DNA of 64,000 bases from contig NZ_FOYD01000005.1 in NCBI RefSeq assembly GCF_900115905.1, positions 62,001-126,000 on the forward strand, written 5' to 3'. Within the stretch, counting starts at the first letter, position 1, and each line of letters opens with the position of its first letter. This stretch comes from Halopseudomonas formosensis (GTDB taxonomy: Bacteria; Pseudomonadota; Gammaproteobacteria; Pseudomonadales; Pseudomonadaceae). The translations under genes and the position numbers were made by a program. The notes beneath the pieces were generated by a model. The model was given only the letters and a program-made list of their open reading frames with translations, had not been told where the DNA came from and searched no databases. This document shows positions 57,593 through 64,000 of the stretch, piece after piece.

Positions 57593-57620
57593 TGGTGCCA
57601 GGGACGGAATCGAACCAGAC
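57593..57620 (-). other. tRNA 3' fragment, probable attachment site
   Basis: On minus the sequence GGTTCGATTCCGTCCCTGGC followed by ACCA has the T-loop (TTCGATT), the 3' acceptor strand and the CCA end of a tRNA, but the 5' half is missing and the T-stem is mispaired. From memory it resembles the 3' end of Pseudomonas tRNA-Phe. This is the usual remnant left at one end of an element integrated into a tRNA gene. Confidence 0.65.
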
Positions 57621-57663
57621 ACGAAAACCCCTGTAATCACTGGCGCCAGCCATAGCCGGTTGA

Positions 57664-57687
57664 AAATCTACTCACAAATCTACTCAC
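57664..57687. repeat. Two tandem 12-bp repeats near the attachment site
   Basis: AAATCTACTCAC occurs twice head to tail (57664-57675, 57676-57687), 44 bases inside the element from the tRNA fragment. Position and size fit arm-type integrase or excisionase binding sites. Confidence 0.55.
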
Positions 57688-58019
57688 AAATTGCCGGGCT
57701 GTGTCGGTTTTTACCGGCAGTAACTGGCAATCAAACGTGAGGCGGCGCGCATATTGCCGTAAATCGGCGAGGGATTCCACCACCACCGGCGCTGTGAGTG
57801 ATAACCAGGTTGCTCTATCCGCTGGTCACTGGTGCGGGTGCTCTGTCGAGGGCGGGGCCTTGCGCGGCCTGGCTCTCAGAAGGGAGGCAGCGGCATCAGC
57901 GCAGCCAATAACGAAACAACAACCAACCGCTGGAAAATCCTCGTATGTAGCCCTCGGGCGGGCCTCGAATAACCCGCAGGTGGGGTGGGTGCCGGGAGTA
58001 CCTTTCAGACTTTCACTGC

Positions 58020-58061
58020 AAAAAAAAGGCGGGTAACGGCTGTCCTCACCCGTTACCCGCC
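58020..58061 (-). terminator. Strong terminator of the capsid gene
   Basis: GGCGGGTAACGG and CCGTTACCCGCC form a perfect 12-bp stem; on minus it is followed by TTTTTTTT. 18 bases after the stop of the protease/capsid gene. Confidence 0.92.
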
Positions 58062-58079
58062 CAACCACACGCCCTAGGG

Positions 58080-59939
58080 TTATCCGTTGCTAGGTGCCAG
58101 CACACCTTTAACCAGGCCACGATAATCCAGCGCGGCCACGCCGGCATCGATGCGTACTTTGTAGCTCACCCCGTCCACAGTCCAGCCTTCCTGCTGCTCA
58201 ATGTAGGGGGTGTCGGCGCCGTCCAGGTAAGCCACCTCAATGGTGTCGCTGCCTTGCGCTGCCGCAACGTACCAGGTCGAAGCGCTGGTCTCGTCCAGGC
58301 GGCTCTCAACAATCAGCGTTCCCATGTTGTTCACTGGGTTCATAATGCCGCTGTTCATCTCCGCGCCGGGGATTGAAGTGCTATTGATGACCTGCATGGC
58401 AGCAGACTCCAGGGCCGCCGGCACAATAACAAACGCCGGAGCAATGTTCAGCGCGTTGCCTTTGCTGTCCTTCTGCAGGCGCATCTTCTGGCGAGCCTCA
58501 CCCAATACGGATGGCGACATCCCGTCCTCAGCTGTGACGATATTCCCGTGGTCGGTATGGAACAGCGCCTTACCGTCAACAAAGTTACCGTTGGTGGTCA
58601 GCACCGCATATACCAGGTCGCCGATAGTACGGCTGGCGGCGCGGCCAAGGTTCGCCGGCACAGTGCTGAATGCGCTCAGGTCGTCATTGATGATGGCTTG
58701 GCGGGTGATGCTAAACAGGCCGCCATAGGTCGCCAGGGTAATCGGTACTCCATGGTCGTCCGTGGAGACGTACTGATACTCCGCACCTTCTGCCACTCGG
58801 GGCAGTTGAGGGAATCCAGCCAGGCCAGCGCGGTGCGCTGTATGGAAGTTGGTCAGCGTCCCCTTCTTGGTCCAGAGCGGGAAGGTTTCGCCGCTGTTCT
58901 GCCAGCCGGCCAGCATCGCCTTCTGGCTTACGTCCAGTAGCACATGACCAAAGTCGCTGGTGCTGTGGGTGAAGGCGGCACCGACTACCTGCATTTTGGA
59001 GCCGAACCCGGCAATACCCACGCCGCGCTCGGTGAGCGATGCCCGGGCCATATCCATCAGACTCATGGTCATGTAGGGGCTGGCCTTGTCCTGGGCCTTG
59101 GCAAGTCCCAGGCGGGCCGCCAGAGCGTCAGTCATGCCGTCGCGAATGATGTTGCCGTTCCCGGCGTGAATGAAGGTGCCGGGCTTGGTCGGCGGCGCTG
59201 AAGGGGTTGTATCTTCACCCAGGGCAGCCATGACAGCAGCCCGGATCTCGGCAGGGGTTTTGCTCATGATATCGGTACTCTCAATCAGATTGGTTACGGC
59301 GGGGATCGACTGGATTTCAGGGTTCAGGATTGCACTGATTTCCCTGGCTCTGGCCTCGGCCTTGCGTGCTGCCAGGCGCTGGCGACACTGTGCGGCGGCT
59401 GCGGGGACTTGTACTACGTCGGCAAGGTAGGTCATGGCCCGGGCTGCCATACGGGGTTTCTCGCGCCCCCCATCCTCCACTCGGTGGGCAAAACCGGCGT
59501 CCACCGCCTCATGGGCGTTGTACCAGGTCTCAACTTCCATCAGCGCGGCGACTGTCTCACTCGGCAGGCCGGTACGCTCGGCATAGAGCGCAGTCATTTC
59601 GGCAGCAGCTTTATCCAGGGTCTCGGCAGTTTTGCGCATGTCCTCAGCGTCACCAGCGGCAACCGTCCAAGGGTTGTGAACCATCAGCAGGCTGTGCTCT
59701 GCCATGATCACTTCATCAGCCGCCAGCATGATGATGGTCGCGGCACTCGCGCACAGGCCATCTACAACTGCCGTCACGCGCCCTTTGTGTTTGCGCAGGG
59801 TGCTGTAAATGGCGAGCGCGTCCGTCACGCTGCCACCGGGGCTGTTGATGTGAACAGTTACCGGCGCGCTACCGATCAGAGCGGCCTTGACTACTCTGGC
59901 GGTGTTGCTGTCGATAACGTCATAAACATGAATATCCAT
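58080..59939 (-). CDS. ClpP-type prohead protease fused to major capsid protein
   Basis: 619 residues. Residues 1 to about 160 are a ClpP-like serine protease: INSPGGSV, nucleophile Ser65 (LCASAAT), His88 (LLMVHNPW) and a candidate Asp near 109. A Gln/Ala-rich linker (about 185-250, possible scaffold) leads to a capsid domain similar to Mu-like/HK97-fold major head proteins (about 280-619). Such fusions cleave themselves after shell assembly. GAGGG precedes the ATG, two bases after the upstream gene's stop; a strong terminator follows. No portal or terminase gene precedes it, which is unusual. Confidence 0.87.
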   Translation of the reverse strand: MDIHVYDVIDSNTARVVKAALIGSAPVTVHINSPGGSVTDALAIYSTLRKHKGRVTAVVDGLCASAATIIMLAADEVIMAEHSLLMVHNPWTVAAGDAEDMRKTAETLDKAAAEMTALYAERTGLPSETVAALMEVETWYNAHEAVDAGFAHRVEDGGREKPRMAARAMTYLADVVQVPAAAAQCRQRLAARKAEARAREISAILNPEIQSIPAVTNLIESTDIMSKTPAEIRAAVMAALGEDTTPSAPPTKPGTFIHAGNGNIIRDGMTDALAARLGLAKAQDKASPYMTMSLMDMARASLTERGVGIAGFGSKMQVVGAAFTHSTSDFGHVLLDVSQKAMLAGWQNSGETFPLWTKKGTLTNFHTAHRAGLAGFPQLPRVAEGAEYQYVSTDDHGVPITLATYGGLFSITRQAIINDDLSAFSTVPANLGRAASRTIGDLVYAVLTTNGNFVDGKALFHTDHGNIVTAEDGMSPSVLGEARQKMRLQKDSKGNALNIAPAFVIVPAALESAAMQVINSTSIPGAEMNSGIMNPVNNMGTLIVESRLDETSASTWYVAAAQGSDTIEVAYLDGADTPYIEQQEGWTVDGVSYKVRIDAGVAALDYRGLVKGVLAPSNG

Positions 59940-59941
59940 GC

Positions 59942-60157
59942 TCAGCCCTCGCTGTTGCCCTGAACTTCATGGCGGAACTGGACAGCAGCCGCTTGCTGGT
60001 CGCACCATTTGACGATCGCGTGACGGGCCAGCGCCGGGATGGTGAACGGGGGCAGCACGTCATCAGGCAGCTGCGAATCAATCTGTCGCTTCAGTTGCTC
60101 CAGGGCGCGTACTGCGTTTTCGTCAAGATGGATGGTTACGGTTCTCGATGTGGTCAT
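59942..60157 (-). CDS. Small ribbon-helix-helix-like protein
   Basis: 71 residues from ATG 60157. RTVTIHLDENAVRALEQLKRQI resembles a beta strand followed by helix of MetJ/Arc-type repressors, then a second helix (TIPALARHAIVKWC). The fold assignment is by eye. It is co-transcribed with the capsid fusion (gap of two bases) and preceded by a promoter overlaid with two inverted repeats, so it may repress its own operon. Confidence 0.6.
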   Translation of the reverse strand: MTTSRTVTIHLDENAVRALEQLKRQIDSQLPDDVLPPFTIPALARHAIVKWCDQQAAAVQFRHEVQGNSEG

Positions 60158-60161
60158 AGCT

Positions 60162-60223
60162 TGATGGTCTCTACTGAATACTGGATACAATCACAGTATT
60201 CTGATGACCATCAGATCGGTCAA
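60162..60223 (-). promoter_or_regulatory. Promoter overlaid by nested inverted repeats
   Basis: -35 TTGACC (60223-60218), 17-base spacer, -10 AATACT (60200-60195). Outer dyad TGATGGTC (60162-60169) / GACCATCA (60206-60213) and inner dyad GAATACTG (60176-60183) / CAGTATTC (60194-60201) cover the spacer and the -10. The downstream outer arm ends five bases before the ATG at 60157. Confidence 0.65.
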
Positions 60224-60393
60224 CCCGGCGCCTTTCCTGTGATATCAGCTGGGATCAGCTGGGAAGAATAAGCGCCAAACTTCCCGACGAACGGCGCCGA
60301 AAGACGGGGGCAGAGCAATGTCCGGGCGGGTGGCGAGAATCCTAAACACCCGGGAATCGGGGTATTTGGCGGGGTGCGCCTTCGGGGCGGTGA

Positions 60394-60684
60394 TCAGTCC
60401 CGGTGGGTATACCAGCCGGTCACGCAGCCATGCGGGCCGAACGTAACAACCTGGTCACCCGCCGGGCTCCAATACTCCCACTCATCCCCGCCAGGGTAAG
60501 CGCTTCGCACCTTGGTCGGCTTGCCCCAACTACGTTCAACGTCCGCCGCCTTCATGCCCACCTTGATGGTTTTCTGGATGATGGCCTGGCGCAGCTGGCT
60601 GCTGGTGAACTGCTTGCACTCCGCATGGGCTGTACCCGTCACCAGCAGCCCGATGACTATGGCGGAGAATAGTGGGTGGCGCAT
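60394..60684 (-). CDS. Secreted SmpA/OmlA-like small protein
   Basis: 96 residues with a clear signal peptide (cleavage after AHA near residue 21). The mature part VGMKAADVERSWGKPTKV...GDEWEYW resembles the SmpA/BamE fold repeat (Gly-Met, ValxxxxGxP, Trp-Tyr). Two cysteines (23 and 87) may form a disulfide. In a phage element this looks like a host-modifying cargo gene; function unknown. Confidence 0.65.
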   Translation of the reverse strand: MRHPLFSAIVIGLLVTGTAHAECKQFTSSQLRQAIIQKTIKVGMKAADVERSWGKPTKVRSAYPGGDEWEYWSPAGDQVVTFGPHGCVTGWYTHRD

Positions 60685-60744
60685 GGTGTCCCTCCATGGT
60701 CTGCATCAGCGACAAGGTAGCACCCGCGCCAGAGTCAAACCAAA

Positions 60745-60760
60745 TACCGGAATTCCGGTA
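60745..60760. promoter_or_regulatory. Perfect 16-bp palindrome
   Basis: TACCGGAATTCCGGTA lies in the 270-base region between two element genes. AAATACC is repeated on both sides. A TTGACT -35-like box on minus (60738-60733) follows directly, so the palindrome sits where an activator or repressor of the SmpA-like gene would bind. Confidence 0.5.
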
Positions 60761-60955
60761 GTTTAAATACCTCGGAAAAGCGGGATTTAAATGTGACGGA
60801 ATCCCACTGTTAGCCGGTTTTTCATTCTCTCAGTACAGAAACGCAGAAAGCGGCGCAAACCCGCGCCAGCCGTGGGGTTGATGGAGTGCGCAGAAGTGCA
60901 TGAGTAGCGAAATAGCCTATGTTCCACGGAGTCCGGGGCATACCGTCACGCGATG

Positions 60956-61324
60956 TCACGCAGGGTCACGCCGATCCAGCGCCAGCAGCTTGTCCAGCGC
61001 AATCTCTGACCTTGCTCTGCTGCCTCGCTTCCATTCAGCAGCAGCCAGCCGGTCATGCTCCAGCCGCCCCGCATTCCAGTAGCACCGCAGGGTCTTATCT
61101 CGATGACCAGGGCGGCCGATCTCCACCCAGACCTGGACGGCTTGCTTCTCACTGATAACAAGGCCCTGGCGCTCCATAAGGCGCAGAGTCCGCGCAACCT
61201 GTCGATGGCATTTACCGATGATGCCGGCAACGGTCGCCGCGTTTCTGGGGGGCGGGCCGTGTTCCAGATAGTCCGGACTGCTGAGCGCCTCCAGGATCAG
61301 GCGTTTGTTATTGGTTAATCTCAT
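60956..61324 (-). CDS. Winged-helix-like small protein
   Basis: 122 residues from ATG 61324 (MRLTNNKRLILEALSS). ATVAGIIGKCHRQVARTLRLMERQGLVI looks like a winged helix-turn-helix of the kind found in phage regulators; the C-terminal part is basic. Ribosome site is poor and the frame is open further upstream. Function inferred only as DNA binding. Confidence 0.6.
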   Translation of the reverse strand: MRLTNNKRLILEALSSPDYLEHGPPPRNAATVAGIIGKCHRQVARTLRLMERQGLVISEKQAVQVWVEIGRPGHRDKTLRCYWNAGRLEHDRLAAAEWKRGSRARSEIALDKLLALDRRDPA

Positions 61325-61403
61325 GGTTGTTCTACAGATGGTGGGCAATAAGAGGCGGCCGGCAATGCTACAGAGCGTCACTGTAGCGTTACCGGCCCGG
61401 TTG

Positions 61404-61694
61404 TTACTTGACTGTGGCCTGCTCCCACCTGGCTCTGGCTGCCGCTTGGGCTTCAGCATGGGTCATCGGGTTGCCGATCATAGTGAAAGGCGGATACCCC
61501 GGCACAATCACCGTCCAGTTACAGCGCCGCGCCAATCCATCCCCGGACGCCAGCTCCGCTATCAGCTCCAGGCGATGGGCCTTGATATAGCGGCGCATAT
61601 CGTCGGTTAGCCGGCTGGCGGGCGAAACGCGCACCCGCTTACCGCTCAGCCGGACGGCCAGGCCGTGCCGTTTCAGGTAGGCCACTGCGTTCAT
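61404..61694 (-). CDS. Small TubC_N-like protein
   Basis: 96 residues. The first half (LKRHGLAVRLSGKRVRVSPASRLTDDMRRYIKAHR) has the pattern of TubC_N-type docking domains often seen in phage replication regions. The ATG overlaps the stop of the preceding gene (TGATG). Role unknown. Confidence 0.6.
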   Translation of the reverse strand: MNAVAYLKRHGLAVRLSGKRVRVSPASRLTDDMRRYIKAHRLELIAELASGDGLARRCNWTVIVPGYPPFTMIGNPMTHAEAQAAARARWEQATVK

Positions 61695-61882
61695 CACAGT
61701 TCCTCCTGGTCGGCTTCGTCGAAGCTGTCCCCCTCGGGACCGGGGGCGATCATAGGTGCCTCATCCGTCCATAGATGCCCTTTTCCCTCATAGATGCCCA
61801 CTTCTGGGGGCGGGCAAGTATGGTCAGAGGGGGCATCTATGGTGTCAGTAGTCGCATCATCCCCTTTTGTGAAGGCCGCCAT
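61694..61882 (-). CDS. Small acidic protein of the element
   Basis: 62 residues from ATG 61882 (GGGAG four bases upstream); it starts inside the helicase gene (26-base overlap) and is coupled to the next gene by TGATG. Rich in Asp, Glu and Pro; no family recognised. A longer frame from 61951 is possible. A 13-bp hairpin stands just before the start. Confidence 0.5.
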   Translation of the reverse strand: MAAFTKGDDATTDTIDAPSDHTCPPPEVGIYEGKGHLWTDEAPMIAPGPEGDSFDEADQEEL

Positions 61883-63014
61883 GCCACTCCCGAAGACCGC
61901 CACTCTTTTTCGTGGCGGTCTTCGAATGGTTTTGGCGGTCTTCGAGACCAAACCTCCAAACCCATCCTTCCTTCAACCCGACTTTTACCGCTTCGATACC
62001 AAGTGATTTCTTCGCCCGCTCAACTGTTCTCCAAGCGTGGCCGGCGCCGGCGGCATCGGCCTTAATCTGTTTGACGGGAACCTGCCCGTTAGCCAGTAAG
62101 CTGATCAGGAACTGTTCCGCGTCTTCCTTTTCGCTAACTTCCTCACTCTCGACACGCTCAACGTCCGCCAGAATCTCCCGGGCGCTGCCGCTGATGGTGT
62201 CGCCCCAGGTCACCACGGTTGTGGTGATGTGGTCGCGGACGGTTGTTTCCATAATCGAGTAGGAGCAGCCACCAGAGTCCTCGGCGATATTCGACTTTGC
62301 CCGCGCCAGCACTCGCAGGTCTGAATCCTCCTGCTTTGCCGCCACCAGAACTGTCCGCGCCAGGGCGCCGAACGCTTGCGACCCCAGCACCCGCTCCGCT
62401 GGATTATTACCGGCGCTGCCTTTTGAAAAGTGGGTAATGCCCAGCACTGAGCAACCGTGTTTTTCCGCCAGATCAACCAGCACCTGGAGGGCGCGACGGA
62501 CATCGTTGGCCCGGTGCATATCCCCGGCCACCACCGAGACGATGGGGTCAATCATGATCAGACCCACATCACCAATGCGCTCAAGCTCGTCCGCCAGCAG
62601 GTCGGCATCCTTGGCCGGGTCGAATGGCTCAGTCTCACCAAGGTCATTGATTCGGCCCTGGAGAATGTGAACCTTATCCAGATCGGCGCCGGCAGCAATC
62701 AGGCGCGGGATAATGGTGTCCGCTGGGTCATCCTCGCTTGACCAGATCAGGGCGCTACGGGGCTCGCTGCAAGGTGTGCCATCCGGCCAGCGCCCTCCAG
62801 ATGTCAGGGTGGCTATCAGCCCAATGCTGAGGGTGGTCTTTCCGGTACCGCCAGCGCCGGCCAGGATGGTCAGCTTGCCCAGGGCAATCCAGCCGGGCCA
62901 TGCCCACTGAATAGCGGCGGGGGAGATGCTCGAAGCGGGCACAGCGTGGGCCCGCCATTTTGTGCGGGCTGCCTTCGCCCATTCCTCGGCGTACCGGTCA
63001 ATAACGTTAGCCAT
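61857..63014 (-). CDS. RepA-like AAA_25 helicase/ATPase
   Basis: 385 residues. Walker A AGAGGTGKTT (residues 52-61), Walker B GLIMIDPIVSV (Asp156), then GITHFSKGS; typical of hexameric RepA-type replicative helicases in phages and satellites. The C-terminus has a winged-helix-like part (VKQIKADAAGAGHAWRTVERAKKSLG). Overlaps the primase-like gene by eight bases upstream. Unwinds DNA for replication of the element, by family. Confidence 0.85.
   Translation of the reverse strand: MANVIDRYAEEWAKAARTKWRAHAVPASSISPAAIQWAWPGWIALGKLTILAGAGGTGKTTLSIGLIATLTSGGRWPDGTPCSEPRSALIWSSEDDPADTIIPRLIAAGADLDKVHILQGRINDLGETEPFDPAKDADLLADELERIGDVGLIMIDPIVSVVAGDMHRANDVRRALQVLVDLAEKHGCSVLGITHFSKGSAGNNPAERVLGSQAFGALARTVLVAAKQEDSDLRVLARAKSNIAEDSGGCSYSIMETTVRDHITTTVVTWGDTISGSAREILADVERVESEEVSEKEDAEQFLISLLANGQVPVKQIKADAAGAGHAWRTVERAKKSLGIEAVKVGLKEGWVWRFGLEDRQNHSKTATKKSGGLREWHGGLHKRG
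61891..61945 (-). other. 13-bp hairpin with an extra repeat copy
   Basis: CGAAGACCGCCAC (61891-61903) pairs with GTGGCGGTCTTCG (61912-61924) over 13 bp; a further direct copy GGCGGTCTTCGA lies at 61934-61945. The structure is inside the 3' end of the helicase gene and ends two bases before the ribosome site of the next gene, so alternative pairings could control its translation. Confidence 0.55.
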
Positions 63015-63423
63015 GCCTCACCCCCAGGCGCTCACGGGCCAGCTCAAAGCGCTGGCGGTCGGTCTCATTCAGCTTCTCGCCGCGCCGCAGCGTGTCCAAG
63101 CCGATGCGGTAGATGAATTGTTCATGGAGAATCGCGGCCCGGCTGGGCCCCTGCCTGGGTTTTTTGTCGCCCGGGAACAGATCGCGCATCTCCAAGCCGA
63201 TGGCCGCCATAACATCTTGAGTAGAACAGCCGGCCCAGCAGTGAATCAGCACACGGCCGTCCGGCAGTTCACGGACAGACAGGCTGGGGTCTTTGTCATC
63301 GTGCGCCGGGCAGCAGGCTTTCCACTTATCCGCAGCGGTCTGCTTTACCTTGTCCAGCCGCCCCAGCACTTTCTCCAGGCAAGCCGATCCCGTCGGCGCC
63401 AGTGCGCCGTTTTTGTTTTTCAT
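63007..63423 (-). CDS. CHC2-type primase zinc-finger protein
   Basis: 138 residues. Zinc ligands Cys38-x2-His41 (CCPAHDD) and Cys62-x3-Cys66 (HCWAGCS) match the N-terminal zinc domain of phage/plasmid primases; no TOPRIM catalytic domain follows, so it is only the zinc-binding part or a separate subunit. It precedes and overlaps the RepA-like helicase gene. Confidence 0.75.
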   Translation of the reverse strand: MKNKNGALAPTGSACLEKVLGRLDKVKQTAADKWKACCPAHDDKDPSLSVRELPDGRVLIHCWAGCSTQDVMAAIGLEMRDLFPGDKKPRQGPSRAAILHEQFIYRIGLDTLRRGEKLNETDRQRFELARERLGVRHG

Positions 63424-63426
63424 GGG

Positions 63427-63744
63427 TTACTCCTGCTTCTGGCTGGCTGGGTTATCGCTTGCGGCAGCTATGCTCGAGCGCAGCGCCGCCAGGGTGGCCC
63501 GCGCACGTTGTTGCTTTTGCTCGGCGCCTTCTTGGTCAAACCGCCATGCAGCCGCCTTCATGCAGATCACACTGGCACGGGACGAGGGAAAGGCGGCAGC
63601 GATTGAATCAGCAGCATCCTGGGCCTCACTTTCGGCAGCGAAGGGACCCAGCAGCTTGGCGACGAATATGCAGCCATCATCCACCGGCTGTGTGGCAGCG
63701 TAATAGGTGGTTACCAGACCGTGGATTTCGACAAACTGGCTCAT
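63427..63744 (-). CDS. Hypothetical protein of the element, 105 residues
   Basis: Starts MSQFVEIHGLVTTYYAATQ; the C-terminal half is Ala/Gln/Glu-rich and likely helical. Overlaps the next upstream gene by four bases and is separated by three bases from the primase-like gene. No family recognised. Confidence 0.6.
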   Translation of the reverse strand: MSQFVEIHGLVTTYYAATQPVDDGCIFVAKLLGPFAAESEAQDAADSIAAAFPSSRASVICMKAAAWRFDQEGAEQKQQRARATLAALRSSIAAASDNPASQKQE

Positions 63745-63968
63745 TGGCCACCTCCTGCCGCTTCAGCGGCCCGGTTGATGTGCTTCGACAGCTCGGCGGC
63801 TGCCTCCGCTGTTAGGGTGATACGCATGGGGCCGAACGACAGGCTTACGTCGCCATCGCTGTAAGCGGTGACGGTCGTGCCGCTATTGTCGAGCTCGCCC
63901 TCTGCAAAGTACACGCGCCCAAACAGGCCGCCGGTGAGTTGCCCGGAAACGATTAATTGGTTACGCAT
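63741..63968 (-). CDS. Hypothetical protein of the element, 75 residues
   Basis: Starts MRNQLIVSGQLTGGLFGRVY, mostly beta in character with a final helix. Its ATG overlaps the stop codon of the preceding gene. No family recognised. Confidence 0.6.
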   Translation of the reverse strand: MRNQLIVSGQLTGGLFGRVYFAEGELDNSGTTVTAYSDGDVSLSFGPMRITLTAEAAAELSKHINRAAEAAGGGQ

Positions 63969-64000
63969 GGCCGACCTCCAGCGCTTCCAGGGCGCGGGCC
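63961..64000 (-). CDS. C-terminal end of an upstream element gene
   Basis: The last 12 codons (…LEALEVGHA, stop TAA at 63963-63961) of a gene that starts beyond the right edge; it overlaps the next ATG (ATGCGTAA arrangement). Supported only by frame and coupling. Confidence 0.35.
   Translation of the reverse strand, partial: ARALEALEVGHA

Larger units (their letters stand above)
57593..64000. mobile_element. Phage-like integrated element (left end; continues beyond window)
   Basis: Bounded on the left by the tRNA fragment; everything to its right is on minus with phage-type content: replication proteins, small overlapping genes, winged-helix and ribbon-helix-helix-like regulators, and a protease/capsid fusion. 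The segment 57625-58019 has no recognised gene. The integrase and the intact tRNA copy would be expected past the right edge. Confidence 0.8.

Noticed and set aside
57701..58068. Small frames on both strands between the arm repeats and the capsid terminator
   Set aside because: They run through the terminator hairpin or lack ribosome sites; no convincing homology could be recognised, although an accessory element peptide cannot be fully excluded.

Overview
The window is GC-rich chromosomal DNA from a gammaproteobacterium, almost certainly a member of the Pseudomonadaceae. The strongest clue is the block aroK-aroB beside pilM-N-O-P-Q with a divergent ponA, which is the classic Pseudomonas arrangement. 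The cyanide-insensitive oxidase genes, the catechol branch of the beta-ketoadipate pathway and REP-type intergenic repeats agree with this. The species was not determined.

Layout. 0-9.6 kb (minus strand, then ponA on plus): start of an AAA ATPase gene of the DamX/SPOR type, aroB, aroK, the type IV pilus alignment and secretin operon pilMNOPQ, and ponA. 9.6-15.7 kb: a LysR regulator divergent from an acyl-CoA synthetase gene that is translationally coupled to a single-chain biotin-dependent acyl-CoA carboxylase. 15.7-28 kb: two complete cytochrome bd systems in tandem, both on minus. The first is E. coli-like (cydA-cydB-cydX-cydD-cydC) and the second is CIO-like (cioA-cioB-cydD2-cydC2). Their cydC 3' ends are nearly identical, which suggests gene conversion. 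28-34.4 kb: lrgAB, a globin, a Tsx-like outer-membrane channel, a DUF945 protein, an EamA transporter, a thioesterase-like protein, and two very small membrane peptides.

34.4-47.4 kb is a full benzoate degradation locus. Seven genes, catB-catC-catA-benA-benB-benC-benD, lie in one direction with no clear internal promoter. They are divergent from a catR/benM-type LysR gene whose operator overlaps the ribosome binding site of the regulator. pcaD follows, then (after an unrelated HNH endonuclease gene) pcaF-J-I divergent from an IclR regulator of the PcaR type. Shared GTTCG-N5-CGAAC operators sit in front of pcaD and in the pcaI/pcaR intergenic region. CA motifs typical of Hfq/Crc catabolite repression precede catA and benA. 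Together the genes convert benzoate to catechol, cis,cis-muconate, muconolactone, 3-oxoadipate, and finally succinyl-CoA and acetyl-CoA.

47.4-57.4 kb: a methyl-accepting chemotaxis protein, a DUF2798 membrane protein, NhaA, a tandem universal stress protein, cyanase, tRNA-Thr(TGT) with promoter and terminator, a small DnaA-box-like cluster, a methyltransferase, and a histidine/arginine-type ABC importer (hisP-J-Q-M).

From 57.6 kb to the right edge lies part of an integrated phage-like element. It starts at a tRNA 3' fragment (resembling tRNA-Phe) with terminator and tandem 12-bp repeats. All genes are on minus: small unknowns, a CHC2-type primase zinc finger protein, a RepA/AAA_25 helicase, small overlapping genes, a winged-helix protein, a secreted SmpA-like protein, a ribbon-helix-helix-like protein, and finally a ClpP-type prohead protease fused to a major capsid protein. 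No portal, terminase, tail or lysis gene is visible in this part. The gene order (replication module leading straight to a lone capsid/protease gene beside the attachment site) suggests a phage satellite or reduced prophage. Its other end lies beyond the window.
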